DNA from: Tenodera sinensis
Taxonomy: Eukaryota > Arthropoda > Insecta > Mantodea > Mantidae
Assembly (NCBI GenBank): GCA_030765045.1
Contig: CM060965.1
Location: forward strand, 145,373,374-145,437,373
Length of the DNA: 64,000 nt
Direction: 5' to 3'
In this document: positions 47,900 through 59,535 of the stretch, piece by piece
Numbering within the stretch: position 1 is the stretch's first letter
Layout of the letters: every line of letters begins with the position of its first letter
Made by a program: the position numbers and the translations under genes
Notes under the pieces: generated by a model
Told to the model about the DNA's origin: nothing
The model's database searches: none
Seen by the model: the letters and a program-made list of their open reading frames with translations, nothing else

Positions 47900-48211
47900 A
47901 TGAAATTTATGGAAATAGATTTTCAGTTTCATGTTTATATAATCAGAATGGAAAAAATATATATTTCTGAAAAAAGAGTACAATATTTGTATCACCTTCG
48001 TACTAAAGCCACCATAGATGCATCGCCTCCTTGTGAATCGCTTGAAGAGTTTATTTGGAATGCCCCTAAATTTCTATGGTGGAGTTCTAACATGGAATCG
48101 TGCAGGATGAAAGCTGAAGCCGAAATTGTGAACGCTATAATTATGGATATAATACTGCATCACATGGCGGAATTAAATAATCAGGAAATGTTAAAATCGT
48201 TGCATGTATAA
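47900..48211 (+). CDS. ORF of unknown function, C-terminus shared with repeat Q
   Basis: A 103-codon ORF. Its last part (IIMDIILHHMAELNNQEMLK) is repeated, with substitutions and stops, just before repeat Q copy 1 at 9440-9545. It therefore belongs to a dispersed element, not to a host gene. The preceding part (ASPPCESLEEFIWNAPKFLW) has no motif I recognise; a retrotransposon gag or terminal ORF is one possibility. The start codon is only the first ATG in the frame. Confidence 0.35.
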   Translation: MKFMEIDFQFHVYIIRMEKIYISEKRVQYLYHLRTKATIDASPPCESLEEFIWNAPKFLWWSSNMESCRMKAEAEIVNAIIMDIILHHMAELNNQEMLKSLHV

Positions 48212-48830
48212 AGCTACAGAATCTGGAGCATTAGTTGTGGTCAAAATTGTCAGAAGGGACACGTAATGTTGCAGACAAGTCATTAGGAGCGAGCTTCCAG
48301 GTAGTCAAGCGAGACCTGGTAAGACCAGTTTTCCTGGAATACGCTCAGTGCCGGTGTTGAGCAGGAAAACAAGGGGTGGTCGTTTCTTCGAAACCCTGTT
48401 GCTAATTAGGAAGTGAAAAGTATAGAGAGCGTCATGACGCACGGGGACTTGCCTGCGAGAACCCGGAGAGAGCGGATCAGACTTGTCCTACAAAACCCAG
48501 CGAGTCAGACACTTGTCGACCAGATCTCCAAACGAACACTTCAGTCACGGGACTTGCATTCCGGATCCTCGAGTGCGAGGACACATATTTAATAGTAACA
48601 ATCTTCGGTCTTAGTAAAGACACAGTAACGACTTAACGTTGTTAATAACGATCGGCAAATCTCACGCATTCCTATTTTGGTGAGAATAAAAGTATTCAAA
48701 CGAGAGTTCTGGTTTTATTCGCAAACACCCACGCATACCCTGAGGTTAAAATCACATGCCAGAGCAGTCGGAGCAGAAATCACCAGAAAGCAGCATTGCG
48801 CGTAGGATACTGGAATGGAGGAGCGACGAA
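48108..48830 (+). repeat. repeat Q copy 2 (LTR-retrotransposon-like segment)
   Basis: Matches 9440-10147 through its length. After the ORF stop at 48209-48211 comes a roughly 500-bp non-coding block including ACAATCTTCGGTCTTAGTAA and GAGAATAAAAGTATTC. Near 48757 the sequence ATGCCAGAGCAG opens a short frame (MPEQSEQKSPESSIARRILE). The layout fits an LTR with neighbouring coding ends. Confidence 0.6.
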
Positions 48831-50869
48831 TGCCACATCAAAGCAAAACGAAATTATACAATATATTAATTTATCACGATATCGACGTAAAGTACCACGA
48901 ACTCAAATACATAAAAAAGCGGGATCGTAGGGGGAACCTTAATAACAATAAGCTTTCAGACATGTAATTACAAGTAACATCAGTTTTGTTACGGTAAAAT
49001 GGGAATATATATTAGTTTAGACATAGGGTTTGCGTAGCCAACAACGCTTAAAATATTAAAATGAACTGTGAGCTATTTACAAATGGGTACACAATGATTA
49101 TGCATGTTATTGAAATCATAACCCATTCAATGCAAGTCATCATACACAGGAGCTAGAGTCACGGTTAAATAATAATCGAATACAAATGAAGTTGTGGTCT
49201 CTGAAATATTAGGCGAATACAGAATGTCACTTTAAATAACAACTTAGTTGCAAGAACCAATAAAGTTTTATTCAGTGAACAAGGTATAACAGACTCCCGA
49301 TAACTCGACATTCCGTATAATGTCTTTTGTATTTTGTTTGTTTATTGTTAAACCTGACTGTTATTTCTATAATTCACTATGCTAGGGTTGGAAACTTGTG
49401 CTCACTGAGCGCAGACTTCTCATGGCCTTGTACTGATAAGTGTATGTTTAACAGGTAAAGAAGATGATGGTCGTTCAAGGTATATCACGAGGCGCTCAGC
49501 CCTACACTATATGACAAACAGTATGGTTATATTTTAATTAGGGCAGTATACAACCTACCGCATTCTCCCCCACAGTAACAAAAGGACTGACCCGTATTGA
49601 CCTTCGATATCTAGTCAGTACATTAGCAGCCTGTAGACCATTGTCACAAAATCAAAAGCTTGCTGCTGTAATGTGGATATATAGTACAAACACTTGTTTG
49701 GAACGTTTGAAGGTTTATTGCTTTATCCAGTATGTATATGGTAAGCTAAACTTTCATTTGTGTATTTCTGGTTATAGCATCGTTTCTCCGATTTCAACCG
49801 TATTGTTAGTGTTGTGTTGAGTTGAGTTTTTGCCAATAAAAATGTCAAACGAGAAGAAAAGACAAGCTAACGTGACAATAGAAATTAAATTGGATACGTA
49901 AAAGAGACCGGACAAAGGATAACATATTAATACTTAATAAATGTTAGGATATCTTATACTTTTCTGTTTCCTTGTGCTAGGACATGCATACATGTAATTT
50001 GCAATATCATGTTATGAGTTGTGAATAACAGGCCCCTTATTCTAGGAATGTCGCTAACTCGACATACTCTCAGTCCATATTAGGCCGAGTTATCGGATTC
50101 TACTGTATCGCAAAGATGGCTTACACAAAAAAAAAAAAAAAAACTCAGCTCAAAGAAGCAAAAATAAAGTTGAACTTACATATGCACAATGTCCTATTTA
50201 ACAATGCCGTTCACACAGCAGCAGTAAGAAAGTGTAAGAATTACCAGATCACTTATGTTATATTTAAATTTAGAGTTTGTAAAGTAGATGACATCCTATT
50301 GAGAGATACCAATATGTGTGCACTACAGTAAAATAGGTCGAATACGTTACCAAACGTATGCAAATCTAACTTGGTCTCACTCGTTACCGGGGTGCAGCGT
50401 AATGCTGATTATAAGGAAGCGATGTGAAGGTTGCTCTCTGACGTGAGTAGAAGCGGTTCATAGTAGCAAAATGCTTGGGAGGAAGATTGTACATCATGCG
50501 TGCCCAACCGAAGCTAATTTCATGTAGCAAAGAGAATATACGGCCACATAGGTCAAGGATTTTATTAATATAAGCTTTATCCCAGCTTTAAATATAATAT
50601 TACTGAGACACAGTTGCCCTCCACGCATTAATCACCTGGAGTACTCAGTATTATCGGCAGGGTACCCCTCACCAATTCAGGGTCTCTGAGAAATTATTTG
50701 TATCCTTGCACTTCGTGCACATTAATTTCCCACCGTGATTTAGCATGCTGAACTCCACAGTGCATTGGTTAACAACTTCACATATAAATACTTAAAGGAA
50801 GAGCATTCTTGCTTCATTATATGGCTCAATGAAGACAATCCAGGGAGGACATAGATCCCTGAATTCGCT
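48831..50869 (+). other. ABCG intron 2, unassigned
   Basis: Two kilobases with no recognisable gene or repeat. A short A run lies at 50128-50144. Confidence 0.4.
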
Positions 50870-51795
50870 GGTCCTGAAAAACCACTCGGGATTGGAATTA
50901 TTCACATACTGTTTATTCTAAACATGTACAAAGGAACACAGATCAAAATAAATCAGCAAGAGCCAGTTCTAATTACAGATGGAATGAGACAAGGTTGCAG
51001 GCTATCAACTGCACTTTTTAATGTATACATGGACGGAATAACATGCTAATGGAAAAATACGACTACAGGTGGAATTCGACTAGAGAAAAGGATTTATTAT
51101 CTGTTTTATTTGCACACCATCAGATCTTGCTGGCGAAAACCGAAGATGAACTACAAAAGATGGCATTGAACAACGTTGTACAAAATATTAACAAGAAAAT
51201 ATCAACGAATAAAACAAAGAAAATGGCATTTAAAGGTGTATAGCCAGTCCGCTCCAAGATAGTACTGGGAAATAGAATTCTGGAACAAGTGTCAACATTC
51301 AATTTCCTTGGGTGCAAAATATCATACATCAATGGATTAGATATATACAGAAAACTAAACAAATTTAATTACATAACTGGAACATTAAAAAAATAAGGCA
51401 AAACAAGAATCGATATTTAAATTGTATAAATGCGTGACTACACCTACAGTCAAATATGGATCTGAAACGTGAACCAATACAAACCAACACCTGCAGAAAA
51501 TACAATCGACAGAAATGACATTCCTGAGATCTTTAGCGGGATATACAAAACTGGAATAGAAAGACTAATGTAAGTATTCGCGAAGAATTAAAGGTACGAG
51601 TAGATGAACTAAATAACATAATTAAATGGAAGTTACGCTTGGACAGAATTCCAAACAACAGAATACCCAAAGCAGCTATAAATTATAAGTCACAAGGTAA
51701 AAGGAAACCAGGGAGACCAAAGAAACGATGACATGAGCAATTTGGAAGCAGAACGGGTTGAAAATGCCCAAATCGTAAAGCAGAAGAAGAAGACT
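50870..51795 (+). pseudogene. RTE-like LINE reverse transcriptase remnant
   Basis: Frames around the region give NMYKGTQIKI, GMRQGCRLSTALFNVYMDGI (RT motif B), LFAHHQILLAKTEDELQKMA, ISTNKTKKMAFKGV, VRSKIVLGNRILEQVSTFNF, LGCKISY, and later RIPKAAINYKSQGKRKPGRP. This order is typical of the RTE-like elements common in arthropods. The catalytic aspartates of the FADD box are both changed to histidine (FAHH), and stops and frameshifts are frequent, so it is dead. The end near 51795 runs into AGAAGAAGAAG, a short simple-repeat tail as RTE elements often have. Confidence 0.7.
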
Positions 51796-51799
51796 GTTT

Positions 51800-53245
51800 A
51801 CTCTGCTCTCTTATGGCCTAGAAGTCTTGACGAAAAGCCACTGTTAGCGACAACTGCTCAACGTGAACTTGTTTTCGTGTGACTGTGTCATAATTATTAC
51901 ACTCCATACCAAAATATGACGTCAGAAGCCCAATGCACAAAGCTGCGACATAATATTTAGGCTCCACAGTTCTAAAGATAATTTACTGTGTTACAGTTTT
52001 CTCCACTAAATCTTATGAGGTTCGAGCTTCCTAAACAGGACGATTCTAAAATACGTTTACCACGCTTGGGGACGGATTCCTTACACTGAAACAAGAAGGT
52101 TCATGTAAATGTGTGCTCAAAATCCGTTTTCGATTTATTAAAGATAAAGATCTTATTAAAGAAGAAATTTTGAAGTGATACAAAAGATCTTGTGAGAGAT
52201 GCAAAGGTTTTTGAAATTGTTGACGTTGACTTAACTGGCCCATTATTTGTGAAGGATAGACAGAAGGTATGGATTTGCCTGTTCACATGCGCAGTTTATT
52301 GTGCTATACATTTGGAACTACTTACGTCATTATCTACAGATTCATTTCTTCAAGGTTCACGAAGATTTGTTTCACACCGAGGAAGGCCTTCACCAATCTT
52401 CTGAGATAATGGAGCGAATGTTAGAGGTGCCCATAATATGATGATTAAACTTGACTGGTATAAAATAGAAACGTATAGCAGCATCCAACGTATCACATGG
52501 AAGTTAAATCCACCCACAGCATCCTGGTGGCATGGATGGCGGGAGAGATTGATTGGACTTGTGAAAGATGCCCTGCGTAAGTTCCTTGGGAAATCGTGCC
52601 TAACTGTTGAAGAATTACTGACTCAGTTATGTGAGTGTGAAGCCCTTGTTAACAGCCGCTACCTGACTGCAGAAACTGAAGATCCTCATTACCTAAGACC
52701 TATCACACCTACCCTGTTTTAGAGGAGGTTCAAGAAATTGGTGTAGCAGATCTTGACCAGATAGACGAAGATCGACTTAAAAGAAGGGCAGCATATTGTC
52801 TGCAGTTAAGAAATGCACTGCGTCAGCGATTCTGTAGAGAGTACCTTGGACTGCTCAAGCAGAACCTACATGATCACGTGAAGAAAGGATATGTTGTATT
52901 AGTGGAAGCAGACAACCTGAAGACTTGAGTGGTCGCTCGGAGTATTGAGGAACTCCTCCCTGGAAAGAATGGGCGAACTCGTGTTGTAAAGGTTCAAACA
53001 AAGAATGGAATTATAATGCGTCCTGTTCCACATTTGCTTCCTTGGAGTGTTCTACACAATTATCTAAGGAGACTACACCGGACTGATTCTCCAGAACAAG
53101 AAGATCCCAATGAGCCCCCACAGTGCGGAGATATATTGTCTACTCGTAGTGGGAGATCAGTGAAGCGCCCTGCAAGATTTTATGAATGAGCCTCTGGTGT
53201 TGCAATTTTTTGAAGTTCCAAAATTGCAAGGTGGGAGAGTGGTGT
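51800..53245 (+). pseudogene. BEL/Pao retrotransposon pol C-terminus (integrase), broken
   Basis: Starting about 52185 the frame reads VRDAKVFEIVDVDLTGPLFV, then CAVYCAIHLELLTSLSTDSF, DNGANVRGAHNM, NPPTASWWHGWRERLIGLVK. This is the BEL/Pao integrase core with the D, D and E residues present. It is followed by GKSCLTVEELLTQLCECEAL and by the downstream DUF5641-type domain (KKGYVVLVEADN, ELLPGKNGRTRVVKVQTKNG, RPVPHLLP) ending at 53187-53189. Breaks: an in-frame TGA before DNGAN (about 52402), a frameshift after LRPITPTLF, and a TGA at about 52926 with another frame change. GTGGGAGAGTGG just before TGTGTGAAG near 53242 looks like a polypurine tract at a 3' LTR. Confidence 0.85.
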
Positions 53246-53529
53246 GTGAAGTTAACTTTAAATTGTATTCCCTTTGTAATAGAGAGATGACGTTCTTTTG
53301 TTTGTTGCTAAGCACTGCAATAAATCTTTGTTATTAGAAACCGAGAATAATTATTTTGTGTTTAGATACTATAAGTTTTCACCATAATTAAGTAGAATTG
53401 TACTTCATTTAGTTTGTTAATGTGTGATACGTAACATTGAGACTTCCCTCGTATCTTTTGCACAATAATTATTATATTTATTTCTTCTTCTAGATATCTA
53501 GAAGATCATTTCTCTTTGGGTGAACGGTT
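53242..53529 (+). other. possible 3' LTR of the plus-strand BEL/Pao element
   Basis: Follows the purine-rich tract and contains AATAAA-like CAATAAATC. Its end is not clear; TACGTAACA near 53436 would give matching TGT...ACA ends. I found no partner copy. Confidence 0.35.
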
Positions 53530-54369
53530 CACTTCCTCCATTTCTGGAGCGAAGGCGCGTAAAATCTCGGGCGTTATAACTGCCATATCCACGGACATCT
53601 TCTCCTAGAGAACGTAATGCTTGAATACGATTACATTCTGAGAAGGCAGAGAATTAATAGGCTTCATTTCTTCCAGAAAGTCAAGATGTGCTTGTATGAT
53701 GCGATTGCGGTCGCCATAACGAGAGTGTAATATTTTCTTTCTTTCTTCATAAGTGCTTGCACAACAATTTTATTGTTCCTTCTACTAGCATTTTAGTTTC
53801 TCCCTGCAAATATCCTCTCAAAAAACATGTTTTTAATTACAGAGAGGAACGATCACTGTCGACAGACGACTCAAACTGCTCCCAAAAACGAGACCATGTT
53901 TTAATTTCTTCAATAAAATTTGTGGGAACTTAAGGGAATGGAACACTGGAATATGCGCAGACTAAGCTTGCTGACTTATTTGCCGCTGTGACGTTAATTT
54001 ATATAATTTTCTATCTATAATTATTGTAGCCTTTTGAACAGCACGCTTTATTTTGTCTGTACACATCACAGCTTTCAGTATAGGTTTCATATTCAGCGTC
54101 TGACAAGCATCGTTCATAGCAACAAGGCTATGCAGTGTGTTTTGAAGCCGGTTTTGTAAGTGTTCAAATTCTTCAGTAAATGAATCTAAATTAAATCCGT
54201 CGATAGCTTCACAAAATGTTGTGGCATTTCTTCTATCGGTAGTTCTTTTTCTCTTTAGCTTGTGCAGTATGGCGGCACCGGTATCTGAGCTTTCGGTACT
54301 ACCCATTATCAGTTTCTCTTTTCGATCAAGTCCTGAAATTCTAACAGAAGTGGTCGCGAGTGCTTTCAT
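53530..54369 (-). pseudogene. BEL/Pao-like gag, broken, opposite strand
   Basis: From the minus-strand ATG at 54369 a 135-codon frame runs without a stop (MKALATTSVRISGLDRKEKL...). Later frames give ILHSRYGDRNRIIQAHLDFL and ECNRIQALRSLGEDVRGYG. These resemble the RYGD...AHL and L..L.DDV patterns of BEL/Pao gag. Several frameshifts and stops follow the first ORF. With the LTR and primer-binding site just upstream it forms the 5' end of an element that runs opposite to the pol fragment next to it. Confidence 0.6.
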
Positions 54370-54695
54370 TATAATTCAGTGCGATTTCAGTGAACTTTAT
54401 TACCGACTAAGTCTTTTAAGTGATTTATCGTTCTACTGTTAGATGTCGCTAGAAACAAACTCTCGACAATCAACAATAATTGTATGCTAATATAAGTCTC
54501 AAATTTGAAATTGCGATAGTCATACACACCGCAATATGCGAAGAAGCCAATCTATGTTATATATCAGGGCTGAAGTTCTTAAAATAAACAAGTATTTACC
54601 AGTTTCAGTTACTACGCTTTGACGAAATAATGTGCACTATTTCCCTTCTTCTTTCGCACCTTTCGTATCTAAAGTCTTCTGTAGATTCTCTGAAA

Positions 54696-54713
54696 TCCCG
54701 GGCTTCGACACCA
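54696..54713 (-). other. primer-binding site
   Basis: The minus strand reads TGGTGTCGAAGCCCGGGA four bases after the LTR end. This is a standard retrotransposon primer-binding sequence, complementary to a tRNA 3' end with CCA. Confidence 0.8.
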
Positions 54714-54716
54714 AAA

Positions 54717-54900
54717 TGTTGCATGGTCAATAAAGTATTAAGGAAACTCGAGTATAACAACCTTTCCAATTAATTTGTTTATTCGTACGTTCATGTTACA
54801 ACAGTACAAAAATAACATGTGAAGGCTGAAAACAGATTATGTACAACATAGAGATATAAAAACCCAGAGCTACTCTCGCTCCACATTCAAGTCCGTAACA
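54717..54900 (-). mobile_element. 5' LTR of the minus-strand BEL/Pao-like element
   Basis: The 184-bp LTR starts TGTTACGGAC and ends ACCATGCAACA on the minus strand, giving matching TGTT...AACA ends. The primer-binding site follows directly, and the gag frame begins about 330 bp further on. A partner LTR was not recognised, so the element is truncated. Confidence 0.65.
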
Positions 54901-55089
54901 CCCTGTGTAATAAAAATATATGCATAACTATGGAGGCAAGTGAGATTGCTACATAAAACAGTAAATAATTAAGGAAAAAGTTCATTCTGGTATTAATATG
55001 TATTATTATTTGTAGACTTTTATTTCAATACTTTTACAAAAGATTGGTTTCCTTCTAAATCTGTACCATTGTAATTAACACTTTTGCAG
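54901..55089 (+). other. ABCG intron 2, end
   Basis: AT-rich, ending in the pyrimidine-rich acceptor TTAACACTTTTGCAG. Confidence 0.6.
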
Positions 55090-55235
55090 GTAGAGGAAAT
55101 TCTAGCAACACTAGGACTGTCCGAGACCACAAAAACAAGAACAGAGCATTTGTCCGGCGGCCAAAGGAAGAGACTGTCCATTGCTCTGGAACTAATTAAT
55201 AATCCCCCGATATTCTTCCTCGATGAACCAACAAG
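55090..55235 (+). CDS. ABCG subfamily transporter, internal exon with signature and Walker B
   Basis: Continues directly from the RSK end of the previous exon: VEEILATLGLSETTKTRTEH, LSGGQRKRLSIALELINN, PPIFFLDEPT. The ABC signature LSGGQ is at 55150-55164 and Walker B with the catalytic Glu (IFFLDEPT) at 55210-55233. The exon is 146 nt: 48 codons plus AG, which would give Ser with the next exon as expected for DEPTSG. Donor AG/GTAGGT. The three exons together make about 150 residues of an uninterrupted nucleotide-binding domain. The following exon with the D-loop, H-loop and membrane domain was not found in the remaining 8.8 kb. Confidence 0.95.
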
Positions 55236-55794
55236 GTAGGTATTATGTTATTAAAGTTAATGTGTGTCTGTCTTATATATGTGCGTATGTACTCGTGCAC
55301 GACTGCATCATTTTCTGTATGAACAAAAGAAAGATAGTGGATCAAGTAAAAGAATTCTTCCAGGAACGCATTTACAACTAATTTTTGAAGGTGTTGTCAC
55401 ATTTCTTTACTAGGTCTATTTTAACTGATAGAGTGACGAAATATATAACATGGAAGAACCTCTCTAAGATGATTGTCAAAACGTACGTGCATTTGAATTC
55501 TTCAGTAAAAAGTAGTAGTCTCTTTGGGAAACAAAATTTTGTAATATAGCTCTAGAAGAATAACAGTGGTTTGAACGTCTCTAAGTCCTACATTGAATAC
55601 GATTTTACCATCAACAAAAAGGTCGGAGTTGCAAACTATTTTACAATTGGGTCACGTTAACCAATTGTTCTGAACTCGCTAAAGCATATTACTGCAAATT
55701 ACCAGTGCTGCTCTCCACATAGATTGAATCCCATAAAGCGCTTGTTTTGTTTTGTTTTTGTTTTTTTGTTTTTTTTTCCCCTTTCTTTTTAAAC
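55236..55794 (+). other. start of the next ABCG intron, unassigned
   Basis: Donor GTAGGT, then AT-rich sequence with a T/G-rich run near 55745-55790. Nothing else recognised. Confidence 0.5.
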
Positions 55795-55935
55795 TTTACG
55801 TATAGTAAAGTAGAGAAAGTATCGTACTCCACTCAAAAGAGATTTCACCGGAAATATGTGTTTTGAGACCCCCTGAATCCAAAAAAAACCGCATTTTTAG
55901 AAAAGGGTCCGTGTATGTGTGTGTGTGTGTGTGTG

Positions 55936-55988
<53 letters not shown>

Positions 55989-56655
55989 GACTATGGACAC
56001 CATAACTCAAAAACGAAAAGCAAGTTAAAAACCAAAGTTGGTATTTAAGTTAATGTCTTTCAAGGATGGGACACGAAGATTTTGAAGGAAATAACCCCAC
56101 GCTAAACTACCCTTTACATGGGAAAATTTTCGAACATTTTTATTTTCTTGAAAATGACTTAACGATTTTGATTAAAATGTCATATGTTTAAGATATTTTT
56201 ATACAAATGAAATGTATATATTGAATTTTCTGGCAATAGCCCCTGTAGTCATATTTATTCTGGACGACTTTTGCATAATGGTAAACCGTTAGAGATAGAC
56301 CAAATCATACTATACAAAAAATGTAGATCTTTCTAAAATACACAATTTATGTCCAAATAAATTTTCTTGCAGGGTGAACCACTTCGGAGATATTACTTGT
56401 TATGTGTGTGAATTTCGGAAAACTTAAAACTTTCGTGCAAATGCAATGGAACATCGTTGCTCATTTTTGTATATGTTAAGTGTGCAAAGAGAACGGAATC
56501 TCAAAACTTTATAAGATTTTACTAACGCACGAAGCCTACTGTATTCTAATATTCCCTTTGCACCTGCAAGAAAACACGCAATAAGATAATTTGTACAAAT
56601 GTTTATCTTAACTAAGAGTAGAGAAAATCATGTGAGTGCAACACATCAGATTTTT
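55795..56655 (+). repeat. repeat H copy, near full length, with GT and GTCT tracts
   Basis: The best plus-strand copy: TTTACGTATAGTAAAGTAGA, GAGACCCCCTGAATCC, (GT)n then (CTGT)n at 55915-55988, CATAACTCAAAAACGAAAAG, TCTTTCAAGGATGGGACACG, CTAAACTACCCTTTACATGG, GATTAAAATGTCATATG, TTTTGCATAATGGTAAACCG, CACTTCGGAGATATTAC, CTTTGCACCTGCAAG. Confidence 0.85.
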
Positions 56656-57295
56656 AGAAAAAGGTCCGTGTGTGTGTGTGTGTGTGGGGGGGGGGGGGGG
56701 GTGGGTGGATGTCAAGTCTGTAGACAGCATAACTCAAAAACGAAAAAGTCGGTTGAAAACCAAAGTTGGTATTAAAATATCATATGTTTAAGATATTTTT
56801 ATGACAAATAAAATGTATATTTTGAATTTTCTGGCTATAGCCTACGTAGTCCTGTTTACTCTGGATGTAGTTTGAATAACTCATAAACCGTAAGAGATAG
56901 GTAAAATCTTACTGTACAAAAACTGTAAACCTCGCTAAAACACACAATTTATGTCGAAGTATTTTTTTTTTCTTTTGTAGATTGAGCCATTTCGGAGATA
57001 TTCCTGTTATTTATGTCAGTTTCGGAAAACTGACTTTCGTAAAATGGAGCATTGTTGTTCATTTTTTATATGTTAGTCGTGCAAACAGAACGGGATCTCA
57101 AAGCTTTAAAAGACTATCGCTCAAAGCCTATTGTATTTCCATATTCCCGTTGTACATGCAAGAAGACAAGCAATAAGATAATTTCTGCAACTGTTTCTCT
57201 CAACTAACACGAAGAAGATACAAGAATAAGAGTTTGTAAGAATAGTTAGTGCAAGAGTAGAGAAAGTCATTTGAGTGCAACACATCAGAATTTTT
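56656..57295 (+). repeat. repeat H copy in tandem, with internal deletion
   Basis: Follows the previous copy head to tail and starts at TTTTTAGAAAAAGGTCCGTG. It has GT units, a run of about 15 G (56687-56701), CATAACTCAAAAACGAAAAA, then jumps from AAAGTTGGTATT straight to AAAATATCATATGTTTAAG, missing about 130 bp. The rest follows the family to GAGTGCAACACATCAGA. Confidence 0.8.
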
Positions 57296-58964
57296 CTTTG
57301 TTATTTTTCGGTTTGTATATTAAATTTGTATATTCTGCGAAATATAAGGTTATATAAATTAACAGAAATGTTTCTTTTAAAGCTTTTGAGAAGCAATTAC
57401 CACGTGCCTTCTCTTTTGGTACCATTCTGAATACATCGTGCAATACCAAGAATGAAGATAAGAAATGAAGCGTTAACGACCACTGGAACGTTTCACAAAA
57501 TCTGACTTCCTTGGAAAATCGGAGCAAGTAAAAATTACAGGCATCGAAACATCATCAACTTGGTCGATTGTTTATTTCAAGGTGACTCTCTTTTTGCAAG
57601 AGTTAAACTCGTTCGGTGCAAAATCTCTATGTTATTCTGAAAACTGGTTAGCATTCTTAATAAACAGGTTCACTGTTGGGCAGTACTACAATAACGCAGT
57701 AGCCTTTATTTATTTACCTTAGCGGCACAGATGGTAATATTAGGACTGCATTACCATTGCTTATTGTAAGAATTTAAATTGTAGTGTACCTAAAGTTAAA
57801 AAGTCCACCTATTTTGTGGATATTTCTTTGTTAAGATAGTCTCAAGGTTTTAGCCTTGAAATCTTGTCTCATGCTCATTCTACTTATAAAATCAACTTTT
57901 TCCCCACATTATATAACTTTTCACCATTAGTATCTGCTAAGAAGTAGAGACAGTCTTGCAAATATTCCGTTTGATATACTTCTTTAAGTTTTCTTCTAGT
58001 CGCCTAAATTAACTCCCTCTTCAGGGTTACCCATATAAATAAACATTTTACTTTGGGCAAACCAAATACTGTTCGTCAACGGAAAGAAAGTCCCTGATAG
58101 GAATTTGATACCCTTATCTGTTTGGTATCAGTGCGACAAGTACAGCGAGTGCGTGTGACAGAGAAAGTGTACTACACAAGGAGTAAAGCCATTCAGAAAA
58201 CTGTCTTAGTGTCATAAACACGGAGGGTGAAGCAGGGTGTTGGACTCGGTTTAATCGGCATCCCTCCTCCCCCACCTCATTCTCCGGGGACTTTGTTGTG
58301 GTAAACTGTAACTATAGAATGCTGACTGCTATAGAAAGCCTAAATGTTTCAAAGAAACCTTGAACTGCATTCACGCAGTTTTACGTTCTCTAATACTTAT
58401 CTGTAGTAACTAAAGGAAGTTTGCATTCCATCCAAAAAGACGTTTAGATGGGAAGTTAATAAGCACAATGTTTCTGACAGGCTTTTTCTTCAATGCATTG
58501 AAACAGTAAATATTTAATGATTTATATAATCCAGCTAGAAGTTCTGCGTTAGTGTCCTTTTCCGGTTGCCACTGGAAACAATAATGGAGTTTCTAACACA
58601 CAAAAAGCGTAAAGCACAGGCTAACATATTCTTAAACATTTTAACTTATATTTTTATTTGTATTAACAAGCCAGAAAAGGCAGTTTTGCTGGTTTTCATA
58701 TCATAACATTTAGTTGCCCAGAAAGAACGAAAGAGGGGGACAGAGTAGAAAGAAAATGCTGTGAAAGAGAGGAAGGACGGAAAGTTTGAGATAGAGAGAA
58801 AAAGAGGAAACAACGGTGGGATTGAAGTAGGGAGAGGGGGTAAGCGCAACAACGCAAGCAGAGCTGAGGATTTTGTTAAGTATTCAGTATAGGAGACAAG
58901 GTAAAGATCGGCTTAGGTACAGATTTATAAAGGTAAAGCTTCCGACGCAACTGATGTGCATCGC
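57296..58964. other. unassigned sequence
   Basis: No gene recognised, including no ABCG exon. A purine-rich stretch (58720-58850) contains GAAAGAGAGGAAGG-type sequence. Confidence 0.4.
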
Positions 58965-59535
58965 TTTCCTACACTTCACTATTGGGAGTAGGAATAGGAG
59001 AGACACGGAGGGAGTTCGGCACTGAAGCCAGGCTTATTATACCTACCTATGCCCTGAAGGAGGCGCCCCCGGGAGGAAGGATGAAGTGAGATGAGACATC
59101 GGGCGGCCAGATCCAGACTAGGGGTACAGACATTGACAGAGGTCCCTAAGGTTTCCCAAATTTGACGACGCCTCGAAGTGTTTAGGTCTTCCGGGGCTCT
59201 CTTAGGTGGACCTCGGCGGAGTCCAAGCCCCCCCATATGCCGCTCCTACTGACAACGAGGGATGGAAAGAGTTCCTGTGCGCATATCATCCCTGACAAGC
59301 TGAACCTAATGCCTTCGAACACTTGCGACCCTGAAAGAACCAACGAGATGAAGGATGAAGAAATTATTAAGCAAGTGAAATGGAAGGACAGGAAATTCGG
59401 AAGACGTAATTATCCTTCCCAGCATCCGCCTAGTTATCCGGGAAAACCATGAGTTAGGAAAGTAGGCCTTGGGAATCGAACCCACGACCTCCCCAATACG
59501 AGCGTCACGCGATACCGTGAAGCCATCTCGCTCGA
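58965..59535 (-). mobile_element. tRNA-derived SINE-like element, family D, longest copy
   Basis: The minus-strand head GCGAGATGGCTTCACGGTAT with GAGGTCGTGGGTTCGATTCC is a well-preserved tRNA-like box A/B region. The body follows (TTTTCCCGGATAACTAGG, GAATTTCCTGTCCTTCCATT, CTCGTTGGTTCTTTCAGGGT, CGGAAGACCTAAACACTTCG, GTCTGGATCTGGCCGCCCG). The 3' end is CTTCCTCCCGGGGGCGCCTC. At about 570 bp it defines the family; 1409 and 7548 are shorter or more diverged. Confidence 0.75.
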
